The position numbers and the translations under genes are program-made. DNA of 7,974 nt from Pelotomaculum sp. (GTDB taxonomy: Bacteria > Bacillota > Desulfotomaculia > Desulfotomaculales > Pelotomaculaceae). The stretch spans positions 1 through 7,974 of the forward strand of contig JALHFC010000055.1 of the NCBI GenBank assembly GCA_022839445.1, in the 5' to 3' direction. The notes beneath the pieces are model-generated. The model made no database searches and was not told the origin of the DNA. It saw only the letters and a program-made list of their open reading frames with translations. Below, one piece after another: positions 1 to 5,232 of the stretch; positions within the stretch are counted from its first letter, which is position 1, and every line of letters begins with the position of its first letter.

Positions 1-57
1 CCGCTCCCCGCAGAAGTTATTATACCAGACGGGATTTTTTAAAGCAAGAGGTATGTT

Positions 58-63
58 GGAGGA
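58..63 (+). promoter_or_regulatory. Ribosome binding site fixing the TTG start at 71
   Basis: GGAGGA lies seven bases before the TTG at 71. No ATG or GTG in this frame is similarly placed, so this site decides the start of the first gene. Confidence 0.75.
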
Positions 64-70
64 ATAACTT

Positions 71-826
71 TTGTATCCGCAAACGCATGTTTATTTTGCC
101 GAAACCATTCTTGACAGGCAGTCGGATTCTATATCGCTGGGGAGTGTGCTTCCGGATATGCTGATCGGCGGGCATTTCAACCACTGCCAGGCTCATTCCA
201 AAGGCGAGGAAATTTATACTTTTCTTGTCAAGCACCACATGCTGCTGGATTTCGGGAAGGCGGTATTGACGCATGGTTTTGTGCCGAAGGGACTGGACTA
301 TTACGGGGATGAAAAGTACCTGGATTTTAAAAAAGGGTATTGCTTTGAAAAGGCAAGGCCCTTTATTTCAAAAACTGTCGAGGCGTGCAATATACCCCCG
401 GAAATGGGCTGGTGGAAGGCTCACAATATCATTGAGATGGGTGTGGAGTTGCTGATTAGTTCATCGGACCATTACAACGAGCGGCTAAAAAGCGCTTTTA
501 CAAACCATGCCCTGGTTTCTGAGGTGGATGAAGCGCTCCAAAGCCTCTGGAAAGGAAGCCAACTGGAATTCACCCGCCGGGTCAAAAGGTTTATCGGGTT
601 GGTTGAGTTGGGAAAAGCCAGCGTGGAGTCGCTGGCCCGTAAATACAAGGTGCAGATGCAGTTCAAGCACCACGTGGAAATTGACTCCAATAAGGTGGCC
701 CGTCTAATAAACGAGGCGGCTGAAAGCGTTGACGGTGACTTACAAGTATTTTTCCGCAACGTGGCGTCCATGGTTAACGAAAATATTACAAGCCTGGTAA
801 AAAAGCTGCAAACTCCCGGCCTGTAA
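71..826 (+). CDS. Hypothetical protein, possible zinc-dependent phospholipase C-like fold
   Basis: I do not recognise a named family with certainty. The 251-residue protein has no signal peptide or membrane segment, so it is probably cytoplasmic. Near the N-terminus come T5-H6, then a G-S-x2-P-D motif (residues 24-29), a His-rich stretch (H35, H38, H42, H55, H56), H68 and D76, and an H-N-I-I-E motif (H118, E122) in a predicted helix. An early TH, a GS-x-x-PD motif and a later HxxxE metal-ligand pair are what I recall for the zinc-dependent phospholipase C / S1-P1 nuclease-like group, so a metal-binding helical protein is the best guess. The C-terminal half (about 130-251) is helical and without recognisable motifs. 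The start is TTG, chosen because GGAGGA at 58-63 lies seven bases upstream. The gene converges on pssA, with 12 bases between the stops and no visible terminator. An activity on phospholipids would suit the neighbouring lipid genes, but that is inference only. Confidence 0.85.
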   Translation: MYPQTHVYFAETILDRQSDSISLGSVLPDMLIGGHFNHCQAHSKGEEIYTFLVKHHMLLDFGKAVLTHGFVPKGLDYYGDEKYLDFKKGYCFEKARPFISKTVEACNIPPEMGWWKAHNIIEMGVELLISSSDHYNERLKSAFTNHALVSEVDEALQSLWKGSQLEFTRRVKRFIGLVELGKASVESLARKYKVQMQFKHHVEIDSNKVARLINEAAESVDGDLQVFFRNVASMVNENITSLVKKLQTPGL

Positions 827-838
827 GTTGCAAACCGC

Positions 839-1240
839 TCAAACCTTGGGGATGCGGACCGAGCTGACCATGGCTATAGAAATGAGCAGGGCGACAGCCA
901 TCATAACCGCCGGGTTTGGGATCAGGATCACCGCTATAGCCAAAACAGCACCGGCAACAGTAATGGGGACACCCTGGAACGAAGTGGTGTCGCTGGAGAT
1001 ATTGAACCTGGCCAGGCGAAAGGCCCCGCACAGTGTAAAGATGGCGAAGCATACCAGCCCGGCGGGACTCCACCAGTCAATCATATTACTGTATAACAGG
1101 GCGGATGGCGCCACACCGAAAGAAACCAGGTCCGCCAGCGAATCGAACTCGTTCCCGTTAATAACCGCGGCGATGGCCGCGACGCCGAACATCAGGTTGA
1201 AGGCCGTACACAAGTTAGGCAACATTTCCACTCTGCTCAT
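839..1240 (-). CDS. pssA: CDP-diacylglycerol-serine O-phosphatidyltransferase with internal deletion
   Basis: PssA joins CDP-diacylglycerol and serine to give phosphatidylserine and CMP in the membrane, the substrate for the adjacent Psd. Family marks are the N-terminal L-P-N-L-C-T-x-F-N-L stretch, D-S-L-A-D-L-V-S-F-G-V-A-P (residues 33-45), F-R-L-A-R-F-N in the middle and a C-terminal hydrophobic segment. The protein has only 133 residues, against about 170-180 in the short Gram-positive form. The gap is internal: the text runs from V-I-N-G-N (26-30) straight into E-F-D-S-L-A-D. Relatives carry about 33 residues here, a membrane helix plus D-G-x2-A-R, the first half of the catalytic D-G-x2-A-R-x8-G-x3-D-x3-D motif. 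The second half survives as G29-x3-D33-x3-D37. The frame is intact, so the loss is in frame. ATG at 1240 overlaps the psd TGA (ATGA), implying translational coupling. Identity is confident; activity is doubtful unless the gap is an assembly artefact. Confidence 0.9.
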   Translation of the reverse strand: MSRVEMLPNLCTAFNLMFGVAAIAAVINGNEFDSLADLVSFGVAPSALLYSNMIDWWSPAGLVCFAIFTLCGAFRLARFNISSDTTSFQGVPITVAGAVLAIAVILIPNPAVMMAVALLISIAMVSSVRIPKV

Positions 1241-1965
1241 GAATTCACTCCCGTGGTCTGTTGGTTGTCCGGCAAGGCGCCTATTATAGTTTCTCCCGCC
1301 CTGACCTTATCCCCTTTTTTCACCAGTAAGTTTGAGCCGGCGGGGATGAACAGTTCGGTCCCCGACCCGAACCTGATAATCCCGATCAATTCGCCGCCGG
1401 CCAGTTGTTTACCTTCATCTACCCAACATTTTATCCTGCGGGCGATAAAACCTGTAATCTGGCAAACCATTAGCTTGAATGTCCCATTTTCAATGCCGAT
1501 AAAATTTTTTTCATTGATGTCGGAAGCATGGCTTTTAAAAGCCGGGATAAACTTTCCCGGGCGGTAGCGCCTGTAGCTAACCTCCCCCTGAAGGGGAGAA
1601 CGGTTTAGGTGGACGTTAAAGATGGACAAAAAAATGCTGATCCGGATGGTCTGATCTTTTATATAATTTTCCTCGAACACCTCGTCTATCTGTAAAATCA
1701 CCCCGTCCGCCGGGGACAGGATCAGGTTTTCGCCTTCCGGGATTTCCCTTTTGGGATTGCGGAAGAAGAACAGGATGAAAAAAATCAGCAATACCGGGAA
1801 AACAACCAGGATAGGAAAAGTAAAATACAGGACTACAGTTATACCCGCTAGGATCAGAAGATAAAGCCAGGTTAGGCTGAGGGTGAGCGCAAGCCTTGCA
1901 GCAAGTTTGTTTTGGCTGTTTAGTAACACTTGTCTAAATTTCCCCTTTGCCGGTTTGTGTGACAC
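1237..1965 (-). CDS. psd: Phosphatidylserine decarboxylase proenzyme
   Basis: Psd decarboxylates phosphatidylserine to phosphatidylethanolamine at the membrane, using a pyruvoyl group made by self-cleavage. An N-terminal hydrophobic region (about residues 30-69) would form two membrane helices. Then come F-F-R-N-P-K-R (67-73), L-S-P-A-D-G-V, S-I-F-N-V-H-L-N-R-S-P and the processing site R-F-G-S (Ser201, codon at 1365-1363). Cleavage before Ser201 would leave a 42-residue pyruvoyl alpha chain. R-F-G-S rather than L-G-S-T marks the short Psd-A type. The GTG at 1965 is the first possible start, since TAA precedes it directly, but it has no Shine-Dalgarno sequence and coincides with the predicted transcription start. 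The GTG at 1929 (codon 13) has AAGGGG twelve bases upstream and would give 230 residues; it may be the real start. The last four bases overlap pssA, the preceding pathway step. Confidence 0.95.
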   Translation of the reverse strand: MSHKPAKGKFRQVLLNSQNKLAARLALTLSLTWLYLLILAGITVVLYFTFPILVVFPVLLIFFILFFFRNPKREIPEGENLILSPADGVILQIDEVFEENYIKDQTIRISIFLSIFNVHLNRSPLQGEVSYRRYRPGKFIPAFKSHASDINEKNFIGIENGTFKLMVCQITGFIARRIKCWVDEGKQLAGGELIGIIRFGSGTELFIPAGSNLLVKKGDKVRAGETIIGALPDNQQTTGVNS

Positions 1966-1973
1966 TTACACAA
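1955..1973. promoter_or_regulatory. Operator-like dyad at the psd transcription start
   Basis: The 19-base + strand sequence TTGTGTGACACTTACACAA is an imperfect palindrome. Six outer pairs are perfect (TTGTGT/ACACAA) and seven of nine pairs match overall. It begins at the last base of the predicted TATAAT and covers the predicted start of transcription, where a bound repressor would block initiation. I cannot assign a regulator. Confidence 0.35.
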
Positions 1974-2001
1974 TTATATCTGACTGGTTGCCGTTTATAA
2001 A
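1973..2001 (-). promoter_or_regulatory. Predicted vegetative promoter for psd-pssA
   Basis: On the - strand, TTTATA (2001-1996) is followed after 17 bases by a perfect TATAAT (1978-1973). The predicted transcript would begin near 1966, right at the upstream GTG candidate of psd. The region upstream (2004-2051) is strongly A+T rich, which would suit a UP element. The -35 box matches TTGACA at only four of six positions. Confidence 0.5.
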
Positions 2002-2062
2002 CAGGATTTTTAGATATTTTTGATATTTCTAATCATTTCTTCTGAAAATCCCACCAGGCGCG

Positions 2063-2650
2063 TTACGATTCGCCATTTATATACAGCCGGGTGTAGATGC
2101 GATGATACAGCAATACCTTTCCGACGTAATGCCGGGTTTCGGGAAAAGGTATCCGGTCGATTATGTTTTCGTCCCCGGCTAGGCTATCGCTGGTCAGCCA
2201 TTCCTTGACGTTGCCGCGCCCCCCGTTGTATGCGGCCAGGACCAGGACGATGTCGCCGTGGAATTCCCTTCCCAGATCGGCTATATACCAGGCGCCGAAG
2301 TTAATGCTGGTTTCCGGGCGGAAAAGCTGGTCCGGCGTAAAATCCCGGTTTCCCATTTGCTGGGCGATCCAGTTTCCGGTCTCGGGCATTATCTGCATCA
2401 GACCCCTGGCGCCCCTTGGTGAAACCGCGCGGGGGTTAAAGTTGCTTTCGGCTTTCATCATTGCGGCCAGGAGGTACGGGTCTATGTTATAAGTATTGGA
2501 GTAGTGAAATGTTATTTCCCGGTAAGGAAAAGGGTAAAAAAAGCGGCAGATGCCGTCGAAGTTTACGAATAGCAGTATTAATAAGAGAATAATAAAAAGC
2601 CGGCGTGTCACCTTTTTTTTATTGGCTTTCCTGCGAGAAAACAGCGCCAA
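2063..2650 (-). CDS. Membrane-anchored lytic transglycosylase (SLT domain)
   Basis: This 195-residue protein should cleave the beta-1,4 bond between N-acetylmuramic acid and N-acetylglucosamine in peptidoglycan, leaving 1,6-anhydro ends. A basic N-terminus (6-17, R-R-K-x-x-K-K-K) precedes one hydrophobic helix (about 18-30), predicting an uncleaved anchor with the enzyme outside the cell. The SLT (Slt70-like) domain follows. It holds catalytic Glu68 in A-E-S-N-F-N-P, then the hallmark S-P-x-G-A-x-G-L-M-Q-I-M-P, and later A-A-Y-N-G-G. Its size is typical of the short Firmicute forms. The start is TTG, with GGAG (2664-2661) ten bases upstream and an in-frame TGA two codons before it, so no longer form exists. 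It lies 40 bases after coaE in the same direction. A 97-base gap with a likely promoter separates it from psd. A role in spore or growth-related wall remodelling is possible but not shown by the sequence. Confidence 0.92.
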   Translation of the reverse strand: MALFSRRKANKKKVTRRLFIILLLILLFVNFDGICRFFYPFPYREITFHYSNTYNIDPYLLAAMMKAESNFNPRAVSPRGARGLMQIMPETGNWIAQQMGNRDFTPDQLFRPETSINFGAWYIADLGREFHGDIVLVLAAYNGGRGNVKEWLTSDSLAGDENIIDRIPFPETRHYVGKVLLYHRIYTRLYINGES

Positions 2651-2690
2651 ACCAGATCAACTCCGCTACTACATCTTAATATTACTATAG

Positions 2691-3335
2691 TTATATGTCC
2701 CCTGTTTCCTGGAAATGTTCTTTCAACATTTCAGCCCAGCGCTTGTCCACCTGTTTAATCGTTTGCCGGAGGGCGCCGCTGTTGTCGATAACCCGCCTGG
2801 CATACTTTAGTTTTTCTTCCTGGGGCATCTGTGCGGCGATCCTCCTTTGGACTTCAGCCGGGGTCAGGCCGTCCCTTTCAGCCAGGCGCTCTACCTGCCC
2901 GGTTTCGTTAACCTTAACTACCCATATTTCACCTACATCGTGGTGCAGCCCGGTTTCAATTAAAAGGGGGGCGTCAATGACTGCCACTTTAGCGCCGTCA
3001 TATGGCCCGTGTGGTTGGGAGGTGTCCTTGATTGCGGATACCTGCCGGCGGATGGCTTCCAATATCCTGGGATGCATAATCTTATTTAGCTTGTCCCTTG
3101 CCTCCGGGTTGGCAAAAACGAGCGCGCCCATCTTTTCCCGGTCCAACTCGCCCTCAGGGGTTAACACGTCGGGGCCGAAGGTGCGGGTGATCTCATCCAA
3201 GGCGGGGGCGCCGGGCATTACCACTTGCCGCGCTGCCTGGTCGGCGTCGATAATTTTTGCTCCCAGGGTTGCCAGCCGGCGGGCTACGGTGCTTTTCCCG
3301 CTACCGATATTCCCGGTTAGGCCGATGACCAGCAT
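2691..3335 (-). CDS. coaE: Dephospho-CoA kinase
   Basis: CoaE phosphorylates the 3'-hydroxyl of dephospho-CoA with ATP, the last step of coenzyme A synthesis in the cytoplasm. Residues 5-15 carry the P-loop (G-L-T-G-N-I-G-S-G-K-S). D-A-D (30-32) matches the conserved acidic substrate site, and H-P-R-I and D-A-P-L-L-I-E-T-G are further family signatures. The protein has 214 residues against about 200 in the family, so it is complete. I place the start at the ATG at 3335 because AGGAAGTGA (3349-3341), close to the ideal AGGAGGTGA, is spaced for it. An in-frame GTG at 3344 lies inside that Shine-Dalgarno sequence and would add only three residues. The order mutM-ytaF-coaE matches the Bacillus layout I recall. 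The 75-base gap from ytaF contains only a weak A+T-rich hairpin, so coaE is probably read from the ytaF transcript. Confidence 0.97.
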   Translation of the reverse strand: MLVIGLTGNIGSGKSTVARRLATLGAKIIDADQAARQVVMPGAPALDEITRTFGPDVLTPEGELDREKMGALVFANPEARDKLNKIMHPRILEAIRRQVSAIKDTSQPHGPYDGAKVAVIDAPLLIETGLHHDVGEIWVVKVNETGQVERLAERDGLTPAEVQRRIAAQMPQEEKLKYARRVIDNSGALRQTIKQVDKRWAEMLKEHFQETGDI

Positions 3336-3410
3336 GATCTTCACTTCCTAAAAAACAATGACTTTTTGTTACTTCGCGCTAAAGGCTGTTCTTCCTTTAA
3401 ATATTTTAAA

Positions 3411-4049
3411 TTAGCAGATTTTTAACAACCCCAAAACGATCAGTATGCAGCCGGGCAACAGTGTGAGACGGCGTGAAAACCCGCAGGCAGTTATCATTTT
3501 TCCAACCAGTATGCCCAGATAGGTCAGGAGAAAATGCCCGAGGCCAACTACCAGAGCGGTAAAGCCCGTGGAATAACCAAGTATGGAAACTGCAAAACCG
3601 GCGCCGAAGGCGTCCACGGCCAGGGCAACTCCCAGGACTAGCGCTTCCCGTGGGGAAATTGCCCCCGAGCTGTCGAGGTCGGCTCTAGCCGGTTCCCGTA
3701 AAATCTGGATAACAAGCCCTAGGGGGCGGATATGGATTTTTAAAATTTTTGTTTCGCTATCCTGTTCCGGCCGTTCTTCGCGGCAGGCTTGACGGGCCTG
3801 AAGAATAACCCAAACCCCGATTAGGATCAGGAGGGCGCCCCCAAAACGCTTGGCCATAGCGGGCGGTATAAAAGCAAGCAGTACATGGCCGCACATCATG
3901 GAGATGATGATGGCTGCAACGGAGATGAGGCTGATAATTAACAATGAAAGCAAGGGGACTTTGATCTTTCTCGCCCCGTAGGCCACACCCGCCCCGAAGG
4001 AATCAAGGTTTAGCGCCAGGGCAAAAAGTATGTAGGAAAAGAGGTCCAA
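3411..4049 (-). CDS. ytaF: Sporulation membrane protein YtaF, MntP-like
   Basis: YtaF is a polytopic membrane protein of the sporulation YtaF group, related to the manganese efflux protein MntP; its substrate is not settled. The 212 residues form two homologous halves of about three helices each. Each half carries the internal-repeat motif with a membrane aspartate: N-L-D-S-F-G-A-G (D16) and A-V-D-A-F-G-A-G (D146). Between them lies a polar segment (about 86-135) with R-P-L-G-L-V-I-Q-I-L and then D124-x-D-x-S-G-x-I-x3-E135, a perfect EF-hand calcium loop. The start is TTG, with a strong GGGAGGTGG about nine bases upstream; no ATG or GTG fits. Position between mutM and coaE supports the name. 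Its Shine-Dalgarno sequence can be sequestered by the leader (see the leader entry), so translation may be controlled. Ion transport and calcium binding are inference. Confidence 0.92.
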   Translation of the reverse strand: MDLFSYILFALALNLDSFGAGVAYGARKIKVPLLSLLIISLISVAAIIISMMCGHVLLAFIPPAMAKRFGGALLILIGVWVILQARQACREERPEQDSETKILKIHIRPLGLVIQILREPARADLDSSGAISPREALVLGVALAVDAFGAGFAVSILGYSTGFTALVVGLGHFLLTYLGILVGKMITACGFSRRLTLLPGCILIVLGLLKIC

Positions 4050-4250
4050 TGCTCACCACCTCCCGCAGCAGCAAAAGCGCTGCTTTTATAATCTATGGAG
4101 GTAGCGGTGAGTTGGTTACCGCCAGCCGTTTAGTAAAAGTTCACTGGACCCCGGGTGAGTAATAAATGCGCCCATCAGACGTACCGTAGGCGCCGGTCAG
4201 TTGAGGTGACCACGCGGATATTATGCAAAACAGGCCGCGATGACCTCGCG
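4050..4250 (-). promoter_or_regulatory. Structured 5' leader of ytaF with sequestered ribosome binding site
   Basis: No gene fits here. Read on the - strand, the ytaF ribosome binding region GGAGGTGGTGAG (4063-4052) can pair with CTCACC-GCT-ACCTCC (4111-4097): 12 pairs with one three-base bulge. The intervening 33 bases hold a small hairpin (AAAAGC/GCTTTT, 4087-4073). The anti-Shine-Dalgarno strand can instead join a second hairpin, GCGGT/ACCGC (4122-4118 with 4108-4104), which would free the binding site. Further upstream are hairpins GCGCC/GGCGC (4193-4189 with 4172-4168) and GGTCA/TGACC (4211-4207 with 4199-4195). This arrangement resembles a translational riboswitch or RNA thermometer. 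It does not match the manganese (yybP-ykoY) riboswitch consensus as I remember it, nor any other class I know. Confidence 0.4.
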
Positions 4251-4251
4251 G
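4235..4251. repeat. GC-rich hairpin, six-base-pair stem
   Basis: CCGCGA-TGACC-TCGCGG on the + strand forms a perfect six-pair stem with a five-base loop. On the - strand it is followed by CCTGTTTTGC, which is a poor terminator tail. If ytaF transcription starts near 4250, this would be a 5'-end stem-loop of the mRNA. Confidence 0.5.
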
Positions 4252-4305
4252 GTTACAATATACCATAAACAATACTGACACGCCCCAATGGATTGCCTGT
4301 AACCC
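4250..4305. repeat. Eight-base inverted repeat GGGTTACA/TGTAACCC
   Basis: GGGTTACA (4250-4257) and TGTAACCC (4298-4305) are perfect inverted copies 40 bases apart. With the GGGGCAC hairpin next to them they may be remnants of an intergenic palindromic element. No transposase or target duplication is visible. Confidence 0.35.
4257..4265 (-). promoter_or_regulatory. Possible extended -10 promoter for ytaF
   Basis: On the - strand TGG-TATATT reads as an extended -10 element (TGnTATAAT, five of six in the hexamer). No convincing -35 box lies 16-18 bases upstream. A transcript from here would begin near 4250, exactly at the GC-rich hairpin at 4251-4235, and would carry the whole structured leader. 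A sporulation-sigma promoter elsewhere in this region is equally possible. Confidence 0.25.
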
Positions 4306-4330
4306 TACGTGTGCTGCCACGCTATATGTG

Positions 4331-4351
4331 GGGGCACAAATGCCGTGCCCC
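4331..4351. repeat. GGGGCAC/GTGCCCC palindrome between mutM and ytaF
   Basis: GGGGCAC-AAATGCC-GTGCCCC is a perfect seven-pair stem with a seven-base loop. It resembles the short GTAGGGGCACGG-type palindromes scattered between genes in many bacterial genomes. It sits 11 bases beyond the A-run of the mutM terminator hairpin and lacks its own T-run, so it is more likely a repeat unit than a terminator. Confidence 0.5.
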
Positions 4352-4361
4352 TGCGGGACGT

Positions 4362-4386
4362 AAAAAAACCCCGGCTTCCTCCGGGG
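4362..4386 (-). terminator. Intrinsic terminator of polA-mutM
   Basis: On the - strand CCCCGG-AGGAAG-CCGGGG forms a perfect six-pair GC stem with a six-base loop, followed directly by seven T (4368-4362). It begins seven bases after the mutM stop codon. It should end the polA-mutM transcript and separate it from ytaF. Confidence 0.9.
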
Positions 4387-4393
4387 CTTATCC

Positions 4394-5221
4394 CTAATAT
4401 TTTTGGCAAGACGGGCAGTAGAAACAACTGCGGCCGCCTACTTTTTTCCTTGCTATTTTTTCACCGCAGCGGGGGCATGGTTTGTCCTCCTGGCCGTAAA
4501 CCTGCAGGTGTTCCTGGTGGTTGCCGGGTTGGCCGTTTCCGTCTACATAGTCACGCACCGATGTACCCCTGTTTTTTATGCTTTCCTGGAGCACATCCCG
4601 GATGGCGTGGTAGAGCCGGGCTATCTCCTTGGGAGTAAGGGTTGTGGCCAGGCGCTCGGGGTTTATTCTTGCCTGGTGCAACACTTCATCCGCGTAGATG
4701 TTGCCCAGTCCTGCGATAAAAGTTTGATCCAGGAGCAGGGGTTTAATCCTGGCGTGGCGGCGGCGGATTTGTTTTTTTAGGTAATCCCTTGTAAAAAGAT
4801 CGTCGAGCGGTTCAATACCGAGGTTCTTATAACCCGCCAGGTTATCCAGGGAAGAAGCGGGTACCAGCCACATTTGGCCGAACTGGCGCATATCCGCAAA
4901 AACCAGCCGGGCGCCGTTATCCAAGGAAAAAACAGCGTGTGTGTACTTAGGCAGCGGTTCATCGTTTTCGCAGTAGACCAGCCTGCCGGTCATACGCAAA
5001 TGAACGATGAGGGTGTAGGCGCCACTTAGACAAACCTGCAGGTATTTGCCACGCCGGCCAATCCTGGTAATTTTTTTGTCCGTAATTATTTTTCTAAATT
5101 CGCCGGGATCAGGGGTCCTGACGATTTTAGGAAGAAGTATTCGGACATCGGTAAACTTTAAACCGGCCAACTTTTGTTGCAGTGTTCGTTTAACGGTTTC
5201 CACTTCGGGCAGTTCCGGCAT
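4394..5221 (-). CDS. mutM: Formamidopyrimidine-DNA glycosylase (8-oxoguanine glycosylase)
   Basis: MutM (Fpg) removes 8-oxoguanine and formamidopyrimidines from DNA and cuts the abasic site by beta/delta elimination. The 275-residue protein is full length. It starts with M-P-E-L-P-E-V-E-T, where Pro2 (the nucleophile after Met removal) and Glu3 are catalytic. Lys59 in R-R-G-K-Y-L corresponds to the conserved lysine near position 57. H-L-R-M-T-G-R-L and F-A-D-M-R-Q-F-G supply the residues inserted into the helix. The helix-two-turn-helix region is seen in L-G-N-I-Y-A-D-E-V-L. The C-terminal zinc finger has C249-x2-C252 and C269-x2-C272. The start ATG has AAGGAGA (5234-5228) six bases upstream. 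That site overlaps the polA stop codon, leaving 11 bases between the genes, so the two repair genes are almost certainly co-transcribed. The terminator follows immediately. Confidence 0.98.
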   Translation of the reverse strand: MPELPEVETVKRTLQQKLAGLKFTDVRILLPKIVRTPDPGEFRKIITDKKITRIGRRGKYLQVCLSGAYTLIVHLRMTGRLVYCENDEPLPKYTHAVFSLDNGARLVFADMRQFGQMWLVPASSLDNLAGYKNLGIEPLDDLFTRDYLKKQIRRRHARIKPLLLDQTFIAGLGNIYADEVLHQARINPERLATTLTPKEIARLYHAIRDVLQESIKNRGTSVRDYVDGNGQPGNHQEHLQVYGQEDKPCPRCGEKIARKKVGGRSCFYCPSCQKY

Positions 5222-5232
5222 TTTTCGTCTCC

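Noticed and set aside
828..1289. 153-residue open frame on the + strand opposite pssA/psd
   Set aside because: It covers recognisable PssA sequence on the other strand and has no Shine-Dalgarno sequence.
2004..2051. GGATTTT/AAAATCC inverted repeat after the transglycosylase, as a terminator
   Set aside because: The stem is A+T rich, the loop is 34 bases long and no T-run follows on the - strand. It is better seen as A+T-rich promoter DNA.
2695..3351. 218-residue open frame on the + strand opposite coaE
   Set aside because: It is antisense to a clear CoaE, has low-complexity Ser/Arg-rich composition, no family motifs and no ribosome binding site.
3355..3405. Weak hairpins between ytaF and coaE, as a terminator
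   Set aside because: The stems are only five pairs and mostly A/T (AACAA/TTGTT; AAAGG/CCTTT). They are not enough to call termination.
4097..4123. + strand GGTAGCGG...GGTTACCG resembles the 3' end of a c-di-GMP-I riboswitch
   Set aside because: The conserved core (GGCAAACC, GACGCAAAGCC) is absent upstream, and no + strand gene follows. The similarity comes from the GCGGT/ACCGC hairpin.
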